A program made the translations under genes and the position numbers. This document shows, one piece after another, positions 45,060-53,355 of a stretch of 64,000 nt of DNA. This DNA is from Micromonospora mirobrigensis (GTDB lineage: Bacteria; Actinomycetota; Actinomycetes; Mycobacteriales; Micromonosporaceae), in assembly GCF_900091555.1 (NCBI RefSeq), contig NZ_FMCX01000004.1, positions 124,001-188,000 of the forward strand. The letters are read 5' to 3'. Below the pieces are notes generated by a model. The model was not told where the DNA came from, did not search any database, and saw only the letters and a program-made list of their open reading frames with translations. Numbering within the stretch: position 1 is the stretch's first letter; each line of letters begins with the position of its first letter.

Positions 45060-46094
45060 TCACCGCACCCCTGGTGCACCAATCGCGTCCGGCGGCGCCG
45101 GGGTCGGTCGGCCGGTCTCGAAGAACCGGCGCGGGTTGGCCACCAGCATGGTGTCGATCTGCTCCTCGGTCACCCCGCGCTCGCGGACGTACGGCAGCAC
45201 CTCCGCGCCGAGGTGCAGGTAGTGCCACTGCGGCAGGAAGGGCATGACCATCGGGTCGATCCAGTCGATGTAGCAGGAGGCGTCCTGGGACAGCACCATT
45301 CGCTCGGCGTACCCGCGCCGGCACATCTCGACCAGGGTGTCGGCCCGGGTCTCGAAGGTGGTGTCCCCGAGGTTGAGGCCGAACCGGTCCATCCCGAGGA
45401 CGAAGCCGGCGTCGGCCAGGGCGGTGAGGTGGTCGCAGTCGGTGGTGTCGCCGCTGTGGGCCAGCACTATGCGCCCCGGGTCGACTCCCTCGGAGTCGCA
45501 GAGCACCCGCTTGACGTCCATTGCCGTCCGCGTACCCGGATGGGTGTGCACGGTGATCGGCGTGCCGGTGGCGTGGTGGGCGCGGGCGACGGCCCGCATC
45601 ACCCGCTCGACTCCCGGGGTGAGCCCCGGCTCGTCGATGGCGCACTTGAGCATGCCCGCCCGCACGCCGGTGCCGGCGATGCCGTCGGTGATGTCGTCGA
45701 CGAACAGGTCCACCATCGGGTCGGGCAGTTCGGTGCCGAGCACCGCGGCCAGAGCCGGCCCGCGGTGGTGGAAGTGGAACGGCACGCTGTCGTACGTGTA
45801 GATGCCGGTGGCCACGACGATGTTCAGGTCCGGGACCTGCTCGGCGATGCGCTGGATGCGGGGGACGTAGCGGCCGAGGCCGACCACCGTCGGGTCGACG
45901 AGCGTCGTCACGCCCTGGGCGGCGAGGGCGCGCAGCTTCTGCACCGCGTCGGCGACCCGGTCCTCCTCGCTGCCCCACTCCTGCGGGTGGTTGGCCTGCA
46001 CGTCGGCGGTGAGCACGAAGATGTGCTCGTGCATGTAGGTGCGGCCCAGGTCGGCGCTGTCGACCGGCCCGCGTACGGTGTGGACCGGGCTCAT
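45060..46094 (-). CDS. Phosphotriesterase-family amidohydrolase (lactonase-like)
   Basis: A 344-residue TIM-barrel metal hydrolase. Metal ligands are visible: H22 and H24 in MHEH, the bridging Lys in GMLKCAIDE, then His in VHTHPG and LAHSGD, and Asp in LSQDASC. This is the phosphotriesterase/PTE-like lactonase family; most members are lactonases or carboxylesterases rather than organophosphatases. The ATG overlaps the acyl-CoA ligase stop as ATGA, so the two are translationally coupled. In this context it may open a lactone or ester whose acid product is then CoA-activated. Confidence 0.9.
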   Translation of the reverse strand: MSPVHTVRGPVDSADLGRTYMHEHIFVLTADVQANHPQEWGSEEDRVADAVQKLRALAAQGVTTLVDPTVVGLGRYVPRIQRIAEQVPDLNIVVATGIYTYDSVPFHFHHRGPALAAVLGTELPDPMVDLFVDDITDGIAGTGVRAGMLKCAIDEPGLTPGVERVMRAVARAHHATGTPITVHTHPGTRTAMDVKRVLCDSEGVDPGRIVLAHSGDTTDCDHLTALADAGFVLGMDRFGLNLGDTTFETRADTLVEMCRRGYAERMVLSQDASCYIDWIDPMVMPFLPQWHYLHLGAEVLPYVRERGVTEEQIDTMLVANPRRFFETGRPTPAPPDAIGAPGVR

Positions 46095-47620
46095 CCCAGC
46101 TCCTTCTTCAACTCCCGCTTGAGCAGCTTGCCGGTGGGGCCCTTGGGCAGCTCGGCGACGACGCGTACCTGGCGGGGGTACTTGTAGGCGGCCAGCCGCT
46201 CCCGGCACCAGGCGACCAGCTCCTCGCCGGTGACCTGGGCGTCGGGGGTGAGGCTGAGCACCGCGACGACCTCCTCGCCGAGCTTGGCGTCGGGGCGGCC
46301 GATCACGGCGGCCTCCACCACCGCCGGGTGGGCGTAGAGCACCTCCTCGACCTCGCGGGGGTACACGTTGAAGCCACCGCGGATGATCATGTCCTTCTTG
46401 CGGTCCACGATGAAGAGGTAGCCGTCGTCGTCGGCGTACCCGAGGTCTCCGGTGTGGAACCAGCCGCCGCGCAGCGCCTCCGCGGTCGCCTCGGGGTTCC
46501 TGTAGTAGCCCTTCATGACGTTGTGGCCGCGGACCACGATCTCGCCGACCTGGTCGGGGCCGGCGGGCAGCGGCCGGTCGGCCTCGTCGACGACCCGGGT
46601 CTGCACGCCCCAGATCGGCTTGCCGACCGAGAGCACCTTGCGCTGCTCGGCGCTGATGTTGAAGGTGGTGGTGCTGGCGGTCTCGGACAGGCCGTACCCC
46701 TCCAGGATCACCACACCCGGCACCTTCTCCTCGAAGGCCCGGATCACCTCGCCGGGGATCGCCGCGCCGCCGGAGACCCCGACCCGCAGCGAGCCCAGGT
46801 CCCGTCCGGTGAGGTCCGCCTGCACCAGGGCGAAGTACATGGTGGGTACGCCGGAGAAGATCGTGCAGCGGTGCCGTTCGATCGCGGCCACCACCGGCTC
46901 CACCTCGAAGCGCGGCACCAGCACGATCGTGCCGCCGTAGCGGACGGCCACGTTGAGCACGCTGGAGAGCCCGAAGACGTGGAACAGCGGCAGCACGGCC
47001 AGGCCGATGTCGTCGTCCCGGAAGCCGAACAGCTCACCGCCGACGGTGCAGTTCATGTAGAGGTTGAAGTGGGTCAGCTCGGCGCCCTTGGGCCGGCCGG
47101 TGGTGCCGCTGGTGTAGAGCAGCACCGCCGTGTCGTCGGCCTCGGTGGGGGCGATCTCCCCGGTGTCCTGCGCGGCGTACAACTCGTCGTAGGAGCGGGT
47201 GCCGTCCGGCCGGCGGTCGCTGCCGGGCAGGTTCACCACGTACGTCCTGACGCCCTCGACCCCGGCGGCGCCCCTGACCGCCTCGTCGGCGAAGAGTTCG
47301 AAGGTGACCAGGACCCGGGTCTCCGAGTCGGCCAGGTGGTAGGCGATCTCACCGGCGCGCAGCAGCGGGTTGAGCGGCACCATCACCAGCCCGGCCTTGA
47401 GGATGGCGAAGTAGGTGAAGAGGAACTGCGGCACGTTGGGCAGCTGCACGGCCACCTTGTCGCCGCGACGCAGGCCCGACCCGAGCAGCGCGGCGGCGAC
47501 CCGGCCGGAGATCTCGTCGACCTGGGCATAGCTGAAGGTCAGCTCGCCCAGGTGGCAGAGCGGCTTGTCCGGATGCGCCCGGCGGGGTTCCCGGAGGATG
47601 GTGGCGAGGTTGAAGCTCAT
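46091..47620 (-). CDS. AMP-dependent acyl-CoA synthetase/ligase
   Basis: A 509-residue ANL-family ligase. The P-loop is YTSGTTGRPKGAE; other blocks are GYGLSETAS, GWFHTGDLGYADDDGYLFIVDRKKDMIIRGGFNVYPREVEE, and the catalytic Lys in GPTGKLLKREL. It activates a carboxylic acid as acyl-AMP then acyl-CoA. A medium/long-chain or branched acid is likely from the FadD-like blocks. The start follows GGAGGAG. It lies between the SDR and phosphotriesterase-like genes on the same strand. Confidence 0.93.
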   Translation of the reverse strand: MSFNLATILREPRRAHPDKPLCHLGELTFSYAQVDEISGRVAAALLGSGLRRGDKVAVQLPNVPQFLFTYFAILKAGLVMVPLNPLLRAGEIAYHLADSETRVLVTFELFADEAVRGAAGVEGVRTYVVNLPGSDRRPDGTRSYDELYAAQDTGEIAPTEADDTAVLLYTSGTTGRPKGAELTHFNLYMNCTVGGELFGFRDDDIGLAVLPLFHVFGLSSVLNVAVRYGGTIVLVPRFEVEPVVAAIERHRCTIFSGVPTMYFALVQADLTGRDLGSLRVGVSGGAAIPGEVIRAFEEKVPGVVILEGYGLSETASTTTFNISAEQRKVLSVGKPIWGVQTRVVDEADRPLPAGPDQVGEIVVRGHNVMKGYYRNPEATAEALRGGWFHTGDLGYADDDGYLFIVDRKKDMIIRGGFNVYPREVEEVLYAHPAVVEAAVIGRPDAKLGEEVVAVLSLTPDAQVTGEELVAWCRERLAAYKYPRQVRVVAELPKGPTGKLLKRELKKELG

Positions 47621-47688
47621 CGGGTCTCCTCCGGGTGGGCTGCATCGAGGAACGTGAAAGCTGGTCTACGCCCTGCCCCCGCCGGGCG

Positions 47689-48450
47689 TCAAGGCATGAC
47701 GAGGCCGCCGTCGACCGGGACGGTCACCCCGGTGACGTAGGACGAGGCGTCGCTGGCCAGCCAGATCAGCGTGGCGGCCAGCTCCTCGGGGTCGCCGAGC
47801 CGGCCGGCCGGGGCGAGGGCCTTGACCATCTCGAGGGTGCCCGGCTCCAGCTGGTCGCTCATCTCCGACGGGAAGAAGCCGGGGGCGAGGCAGTTGACCC
47901 GGATGCCCTTGCGGCCGGTCCACTGGGCGGCCAGGTCCCGGGTCAGGCCGATCACGGCGGCCTTGCTGGAGGCGTACGCGGCCTGCGGGATGCCGCCGGG
48001 GCGCAGCCCGATGACGCTGGAGACGTTGACCACGGCGCCGCCGTCGCGCGCCGCCCGGGCGAAGGCCTGGGCCATCCAGTAGCTGCCCATCAGGTTGACG
48101 TCGACCACCGAGCGGAACTGCTCCGGGGTCTCCCGGGTGGCCGGCACGGCGGTGCCGACCCCGGCGTTGTTGACCAGCACGTCGACCCGTCCGAAGCGCT
48201 CGACGGCGGTGGCGATCAGCGCCTCGCAGTCGGCCGGGTCGGTGACGTCGGTGGCGCGGGCGGCGTACCGCCGGCCGGCCGCCTCGACCAGCGCGCCGGT
48301 CTGCGGCAGGCGGTCGGCGCGGCGGGCCCCGAGGACGACGTCGGCGCCGGCCTCGGCGAGCGCGCGGGCGAACGACACCCCCAGGCCGGACGAGGCGCCG
48401 GTGACCACGGCGACCTTCCCGTCGAGGCGGAACCGGTCCATCACGCTCAC
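47689..48450 (-). CDS. Short-chain dehydrogenase/reductase
   Basis: A 253-residue classical SDR (FabG-like): TGASSGLG cofactor motif, NNAG, catalytic Ser in VSSVIG, YASSK, and the C-terminal VPVDGG. The GTG at 48450 is preferred because AGGGAG lies 7 nt upstream; an internal ATG at 48441 is too far from it. It is the first gene of the minus-strand catabolic operon and starts 35 nt from a TetR-like palindrome. It probably oxidises a 3-hydroxyacyl-CoA or alcohol intermediate. Confidence 0.9.
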   Translation of the reverse strand: MSVMDRFRLDGKVAVVTGASSGLGVSFARALAEAGADVVLGARRADRLPQTGALVEAAGRRYAARATDVTDPADCEALIATAVERFGRVDVLVNNAGVGTAVPATRETPEQFRSVVDVNLMGSYWMAQAFARAARDGGAVVNVSSVIGLRPGGIPQAAYASSKAAVIGLTRDLAAQWTGRKGIRVNCLAPGFFPSEMSDQLEPGTLEMVKALAPAGRLGDPEELAATLIWLASDASSYVTGVTVPVDGGLVMP

Positions 48451-48484
48451 GTCGGTGCTCCCTGCTTCGTTCTGCTCTGGACGC

Positions 48485-48504
48485 CATACCGACCAGCCGG
48501 TATG
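48485..48504. promoter_or_regulatory. TetR-type operator in the divergent catabolic promoter
   Basis: CATACCG and CGGTATG are perfect 7-bp arms of a 20-bp palindrome between the divergent SDR and acyl-CoA dehydrogenase genes. The ACCG/CGGT symmetry is common in TetR sites. The TetR gene at 49773 is the obvious candidate ligand. Confidence 0.6.
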
Positions 48505-48561
48505 TTCGGCGTCCGGCGACGGTAGCGAGCCGCCGACACGCGCGTCAATGGGGAGGAAGCC

Positions 48562-49776
48562 ATGGACTTCGAACCGACCGCCCGGGCCGCCGAGCACCTG
48601 GCGCGGCTCCAGGACTTCATGGACTCCCACGTCCATCCCGCCGAGGCGGTCTACGCCGCCCAGCGCGCCGAGCTCGCCGCCGCCGGCACCCCGCACCAGC
48701 TGCCCGCCGTGGTCGAGGAGCTCAAGGCAGAGGCCCGCCGTCGCGAGCTGTGGAACCTCTTCCTGCCGGCGCTGTCCGGGCTGACCAACGTCGAGTACGC
48801 CCCGCTCGCCGAGCTGATGGGCCGCTCCATCGAACTCGCCCCGGAGGCCACCAACTGCGCCGCCCCGGACACCGGCAACATGGAGATCCTGCACATGTTC
48901 GGCTCCCCCGAGCAGCAGGAACGCTGGCTGCGTCCGCTGCTCGCCGGCGAGATCCGCTCGGCGTTCGCGATGACCGAGCCGGACGTCGCCTCCAGCGACG
49001 CCACCAACATCTCCACCCGGATCGAGCGCGACGGCGACTCGTACGTGATCAACGGCCGCAAGTGGTGGACCACCGGCATCGCCGACCCGCGCTGCCAGGT
49101 CATGATCCTGATGGGCAAGACCGACCCGTCGGCCGACACCCACCGGCAGCAGTCGATGGTCCTGGTGCCGGTGGACACCCCCGGCGTCCAGGTGCTCCGG
49201 TCGCTGCCGGTCTTCGGCTACCACGACCAGCACGGCCACGGCGAGGTGCTCTTCACCGACGTCCGGGTGCCGGTGGGCAACCTGCTCGGCGAGGAGGGCG
49301 GCGGCTTCGCCCTGGCCCAGGCCCGGCTCGGGCCCGGCCGCATCCACCACTGCATGCGCGCGATCGGGCTGGCCGAACGGGCCCTGGAGCTGATGGTGCA
49401 CCGCGCGGCGAGCCGGGTCGCCTTCGGCCGGCCGCTGGCCGAGCAGGGCGTGGTGCAGCAGCAGATCGCCGAGTCCCGGATGGCCATCGAGCAGGCCCGG
49501 CTGCTCACCCTCAAGGCCGCCTGGATGATCGACCGGTACGGCGCCAAGGCGGCCCGCACCGAGATCGCCGCGATCAAGGTGATCGCCCCGCGGGTCGCCC
49601 TGGACGTGCTCGACCGGGCCATCCAGGTGCACGGCGGCGCCGGCGTCTCCGACGACGTCCCCCTCGCCGCGATGTACGCCGGCGCCCGTACCCTGCGGAT
49701 CGCCGACGGCCCGGACGAGGTGCACGTGCGCGACGTGGCCCGGCGGGAGATCCGCCGCCAGCTGGGGCCGCGGTGA
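48562..49776 (+). CDS. Acyl-CoA dehydrogenase
   Basis: A 404-residue flavoprotein. Landmarks are [17 protein letters not shown] (FAD/substrate loop), [34 protein letters not shown] and [16 protein letters not shown]. The ending GGAGVSDD resembles the ACAD10/ACAD11-like subgroup, where the usual catalytic Glu position of GGxGx(x)E is changed. It introduces an alpha,beta double bond in an acyl-CoA. It is divergent from the SDR-ligase-hydrolase operon and overlaps the downstream TetR gene by GTGA. Confidence 0.93.
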   Translation: MDFEPTARAAEHLARLQDFMDSHVHPAEAVYAAQRAELAAAGTPHQLPAVVEELKAEARRRELWNLFLPALSGLTNVEYAPLAELMGRSIELAPEATNCAAPDTGNMEILHMFGSPEQQERWLRPLLAGEIRSAFAMTEPDVASSDATNISTRIERDGDSYVINGRKWWTTGIADPRCQVMILMGKTDPSADTHRQQSMVLVPVDTPGVQVLRSLPVFGYHDQHGHGEVLFTDVRVPVGNLLGEEGGGFALAQARLGPGRIHHCMRAIGLAERALELMVHRAASRVAFGRPLAEQGVVQQQIAESRMAIEQARLLTLKAAWMIDRYGAKAARTEIAAIKVIAPRVALDVLDRAIQVHGGAGVSDDVPLAAMYAGARTLRIADGPDEVHVRDVARREIRRQLGPR

Positions 49777-50402
49777 CCGTGGCGGCGCCGGACGCCCCGG
49801 CCGGCCGACGGCGGGCGCCCCGCGGCTCGGCCCGACACGCCATCGTCACCGCCGCCACCGAGCTGTTCGCCCGCCGTGGCTACGAGGCGACCAGCGTCCA
49901 GGAGATCGTGGCCACCGCGCAGGTCACCAAGGGCGCGCTGTACCACTGGTTCGGCTCGAAGTCGGAGCTGCTCACCAGCATCTACCGGGAGCTGCTGGCC
50001 GAGCAGACGTCCCGCCTGGCCACGATCGCCGGCGGCGCCGGCCCGGTCGAGGAGCGGCTGCGGGCCGCCGCCCTCGACGTCGTCGCGCACACCGCCGCGC
50101 ACGTCGCCGAGCTGACCGTCTGGGCCCGCTCGGCGCACCTGCTCGACGACGAGCAGGCCGAGGCGACCCGGCGGGAACGCCGCCGCTACCACGAGCTCTT
50201 CCGGGACCTGGTCCGCGAGGGACAGGAGCGCGGCGTGGTCCGCACCGACGTCTCCGCCACCGTGATCACCCACGCCTTCCTCAGCGCCCTCGGCAGCACG
50301 CACACCTGGTTCCACCCGGACGGGCCGCTGAGCTTCGCCGAGGTCGGCAACCAGCTGGTCGCCCTCTTCGTCGCCGGCCTGCGCCCGCCGCCACCCGGCT
50401 GA
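49773..50402 (+). CDS. TetR family transcriptional regulator
   Basis: A 209-residue regulator. A complete HTH lies at about residues 18-65 ([46 protein letters not shown]). The C-terminal region is all helical. Its GTG start overlaps the acyl-CoA dehydrogenase stop. This co-transcription and the palindrome at the head of the operon suggest autoregulation with an acyl-CoA as inducer, as is known for several FadR/KstR-like TetR proteins. Confidence 0.9.
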   Translation: MTVAAPDAPAGRRRAPRGSARHAIVTAATELFARRGYEATSVQEIVATAQVTKGALYHWFGSKSELLTSIYRELLAEQTSRLATIAGGAGPVEERLRAAALDVVAHTAAHVAELTVWARSAHLLDDEQAEATRRERRRYHELFRDLVREGQERGVVRTDVSATVITHAFLSALGSTHTWFHPDGPLSFAEVGNQLVALFVAGLRPPPPG

Positions 50403-50412
50403 CGTGCCGCGC

Positions 50413-52362
50413 TCAGCCCAGGGCGGCGGTGAGCCGGTCGAGGTGGTGCGCGACCGGGCCGGCGGTGAGCATGCCGCTGCCCGCCCCGGCCAGCTCGCCC
50501 GCGGCCGGAGCGAGCTCGGCCAGGGCCCGGCGGACCGTCGCCCGGTCGTCGAGCCGGATCGCGGCCTCGCCGGTGAGCACCCACAGCGCCTCGAAGAGCA
50601 GGTCGCGCGGGGGCTGCGGGGTCCGGCGCAGGGCCTGGGCGGCGTCGGCCGGACGGTCCCGCGCCAGCAGCACCAGCGGGCGGGCCCACGGCGCGTACGG
50701 CCCCCAGTCGGTGTCGTCGTCGAGGTCGGTGGGCCGCCCGTGCCAGGTGTCCAGGCAGAGCAGGGCCAACGGGAGCAGGCCCCGCTCGACCCCGGGCATG
50801 CCGGCGCCGTCCAGGTGCGCCGCCGCCTCCCGGTAGGCGTCCCGCGCCCGCGGCACGGCCGCACCGCACGCGGCCAGCCGCATGGCCCGGTACCACCGGG
50901 TGAACACCCCGGCCAGCGGTCGCTCGTCCCGCGCGGCGAGCCGGTCCACGGCCGTGGCGTGCTCGTCGGCGCCGGCGAAGTCGCCGAGCGCGCCACCGGC
51001 CTGGAGGCGGACCAGGTGGCCGAGGATCTGGTACGTGGTCAGCCCGTGCCGGGTGGACAGCGCCACCAGTTCGGCGCCGATCGCGTCCCGTTCGGGGGCC
51101 AGGCCCGCGCGGTGGAAGGTCTGCATGAACACGCCGTTGAGGGCGAACGCCAGCAGCGCCGGATCGCCCAGTCCCCGCGCGATCCGCTCTGCCTCCCGGG
51201 CGGCCTGCGGCCCACGGGCCGCCCGGGTGCCCCGGGACTCCACCGCGACGGTGGCCAGCAGGCGGGCCCGGGCGCCGTCGGGTGAGCCGGGGCCGAGGGC
51301 GGCCAGCGCCCGCTCCGCCGCGTCCACGATCCGGGCGGCCTGCGCCGGGTCGTCCGAGCGGGTCCAGATCGCCGGCACGTCGTAGCCGCCGATCACCCGC
51401 GCGGTGAGCTCCGGGTCGCCGAGCCGCTCGGCGGCGGCGATCGCCGGGTACCGCTGTTCGCGGGCGGCGGTCAGCCCGCCCGCACCGGCCACCGCCAGGC
51501 TGCGCAGCAGGCCGACCGTGGACTCCAGGCGCCCCCTCGCGCCGGCGGCCACGGCCCGGTCGTACGTCGCGGCGGCCTCCGCCCAGATCCGCTCCGCGGC
51601 GGCGCCGGCGGGCTGGTCGGCCTGGCGCAGGATGTCGGTCTCCACCCGGCGCAGGGCTGGACCCGGATCCACCCCGAGCTGGTCGCGGAGCAGCTCCCGG
51701 GCGCGGCGCAGCACCGCGAGGGCGTCACCCTGGCGGCCGGTGCGGTAGAGGGCCAGGGCCAGCAGCCGCCACGACTCCTCCCGCCACGGGTGCTCGGCCA
51801 CCAGGGCGTCCAGGTCCGGCACCACCTCGGCGGCCCGGCCGACGGTGAGCAGCGTTGCGGCCCGCAGTTCGACCGTGTGCAACCGGAGCTGGTCGAGCCG
51901 GTGCCGCTCCGCCCGGGCCCACGACGCGTCGGCGAAGTCGGCGTACGCCGGGCCCCGCCAGCGGCCCAGGGCCTCGTCGAGCAGCTCCAGCGCCCGCTGC
52001 GGCGCGACCTGCGCGGCCCGGCCGACCCGCGCCTCGAACCACCAGGCGTCCACCGCGTCGGCGGGCGCCCGCAGCGCGTACCCGGGGCCCTCGGTGACCA
52101 GCAGCCGGGCCGGCTGCCGGGGTGCGCGCCGCGGCTCCAGCGCGCGGCGCAGCGCCGCCACGAACGTGCGGACCGCGCCCACCGCGCCCGCCGGGGGCTC
52201 CTCCCACAGGTCGTCCACGAGGCGCCCGACGGGTACGACGTGCCCGCGGGCGACCACCAGGCGGGCCAGGACGGCCCGGTGCGCCGGCCCCCGCAGGTCG
52301 ATCGGCGCGCCGGCGCCGTCCCAGGCCGTCACCGGTCCCAGCACCCCGAACCGGACCTCCAC
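50413..52362 (-). CDS. BTAD-containing (SARP/AfsR-like) transcriptional regulator
   Basis: A 649-residue regulator. The N-terminal OmpR-type winged helix (VRFGVLGPVTAWDGAGAPIDLRG, LVDDLWEEPPAGAVGAVRTFVAALRRAL) is followed by the BTAD domain (about residues 90-245, LELLDEALGRWRGPAYADF, HPWREESWRLLALALYRTGRQGDALAVLRRARELL). A long helical TPR-like C-terminus follows (about 260-649) without the NB-ARC ATPase seen in AfsR. The GTG at 52362 is favoured because GGGGGG and the -10-like TACGGT lie upstream; a GTG at 52377 is also open. It is divergent from an alpha/beta hydrolase gene. Confidence 0.9.
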   Translation of the reverse strand: MEVRFGVLGPVTAWDGAGAPIDLRGPAHRAVLARLVVARGHVVPVGRLVDDLWEEPPAGAVGAVRTFVAALRRALEPRRAPRQPARLLVTEGPGYALRAPADAVDAWWFEARVGRAAQVAPQRALELLDEALGRWRGPAYADFADASWARAERHRLDQLRLHTVELRAATLLTVGRAAEVVPDLDALVAEHPWREESWRLLALALYRTGRQGDALAVLRRARELLRDQLGVDPGPALRRVETDILRQADQPAGAAAERIWAEAAATYDRAVAAGARGRLESTVGLLRSLAVAGAGGLTAAREQRYPAIAAAERLGDPELTARVIGGYDVPAIWTRSDDPAQAARIVDAAERALAALGPGSPDGARARLLATVAVESRGTRAARGPQAAREAERIARGLGDPALLAFALNGVFMQTFHRAGLAPERDAIGAELVALSTRHGLTTYQILGHLVRLQAGGALGDFAGADEHATAVDRLAARDERPLAGVFTRWYRAMRLAACGAAVPRARDAYREAAAHLDGAGMPGVERGLLPLALLCLDTWHGRPTDLDDDTDWGPYAPWARPLVLLARDRPADAAQALRRTPQPPRDLLFEALWVLTGEAAIRLDDRATVRRALAELAPAAGELAGAGSGMLTAGPVAHHLDRLTAALG

Positions 52363-52385
52363 CGGACCACCCCCCACCGGAGATC

Positions 52386-52415
52386 ACCGTAGCGCGCTCA
52401 TCGGTTGCTCATCGG
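52386..52415. promoter_or_regulatory. SARP-type direct repeats and -10 element
   Basis: GCTCATCGG occurs twice, at 52396-52404 and 52407-52415, an 11-bp period. SARP regulators are known to bind direct heptamer repeats with 11-bp spacing just upstream of a -10. On the minus strand the repeats are followed within 4 nt by TACGGT (52391-52386), placing them to drive the BTAD regulator gene; the hydrolase gene starts 50 nt away on the other side. Confidence 0.55.
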
Positions 52416-52464
52416 CGCCCCGCAGGCTGGTCGCAGCCCACCCGACCAGCGGAAGGACCTCACC

Positions 52465-53343
52465 ATGGCCATCGCCATCCCCGACTTCGACTACCAGCGG
52501 GTCGCCGTCGACGACGACGTGTCGCTGAACGTGGCGGTGGGCGGCTCGGGAAGCCCGCTCGTGCTGCTGCACGGCTTCCCGCAGACCCACCTGATGTGGC
52601 GGCACGTCGCCGCCGACCTGGCCGCCGACCACACGGTGATCTGCCCGGACCTGCGCGGGTACGGCGCCAGCGACAAGCCCGCCGCGCGCGACGCCGGGAC
52701 GTACTCCAAGCGGACCATGGCCGCCGACGTGGTGACCGTGGCCGGCCGGCTCGGCCACCCGCGGTTCGCCCTCGCCGGCCACGACCGGGGCGCCCTGGTG
52801 GCCGTCCGGGCGGGCCTGGACCACCCCGACGCGATCACCCACCTCGCCGCCCTCGACGTGCTGCCCACCCTGGACATGTGGGACGTCCTGCACGGCGCCG
52901 GCGCGGCGGTCGCGTTCCACCTCTACCTGATGGCCCAGCCGCCCGGCCTGCCCGAACGGATGATCAGCGCCAGCGCCGACGCGTTCTTCGGCCACTTCCT
53001 CGACCTCTGGGGCGGCAACCCCGACGCCATCCCGGCGGAGGTACGCGCCGAGTACCTGAGGGCGTCCCGCGAGGCGGTCCCGTCGATCGTCGCCGACTAC
53101 CGCGCCTCGGCCGGGATCGACGTCGACCACGACCGGGCCGACCGGGCGGCCGCTAACCGGCTGACCATGCCGGTGACCGTGGTGCAGCAGGACTGGGGCG
53201 CGGTGCTCGGCTACGACGCGGACGCGCTCTGGCGGGCCTGGGCCCCGGACCTCGCCCACGTCACCACCAAGGCGGGGCACTTCATGGCCGAGGAGGCGCC
53301 CACGGAGGTCAGCCGCGAACTGCGCCTCCTGCTGGCCCGCTGA
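52465..53343 (+). CDS. Alpha/beta hydrolase (epoxide hydrolase / haloacetate dehalogenase-like)
   Basis: A 292-residue hydrolase. The oxyanion motif is HGFPQTHLMW, the nucleophile Asp is in AGHDRGA, and the catalytic His is in KAGHFMAEE. An Asp nucleophile with GYGASDKP fits the epoxide hydrolase/haloalkane-haloacetate dehalogenase subgroup rather than esterases. The ATG at 52465 has GGAAGGA upstream at 8 nt. Its promoter region contains SARP-like direct repeats, so the BTAD regulator may control it. Confidence 0.9.
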   Translation: MAIAIPDFDYQRVAVDDDVSLNVAVGGSGSPLVLLHGFPQTHLMWRHVAADLAADHTVICPDLRGYGASDKPAARDAGTYSKRTMAADVVTVAGRLGHPRFALAGHDRGALVAVRAGLDHPDAITHLAALDVLPTLDMWDVLHGAGAAVAFHLYLMAQPPGLPERMISASADAFFGHFLDLWGGNPDAIPAEVRAEYLRASREAVPSIVADYRASAGIDVDHDRADRAAANRLTMPVTVVQQDWGAVLGYDADALWRAWAPDLAHVTTKAGHFMAEEAPTEVSRELRLLLAR

Positions 53344-53355
53344 CCCCGCCCCCGG

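Noticed and set aside
45060..46094. Calling the phosphotriesterase-like gene an organophosphate hydrolase
   Set aside because: The metal-binding residues define only the superfamily; most relatives are lactonases or esterases and the context is acyl-CoA metabolism.
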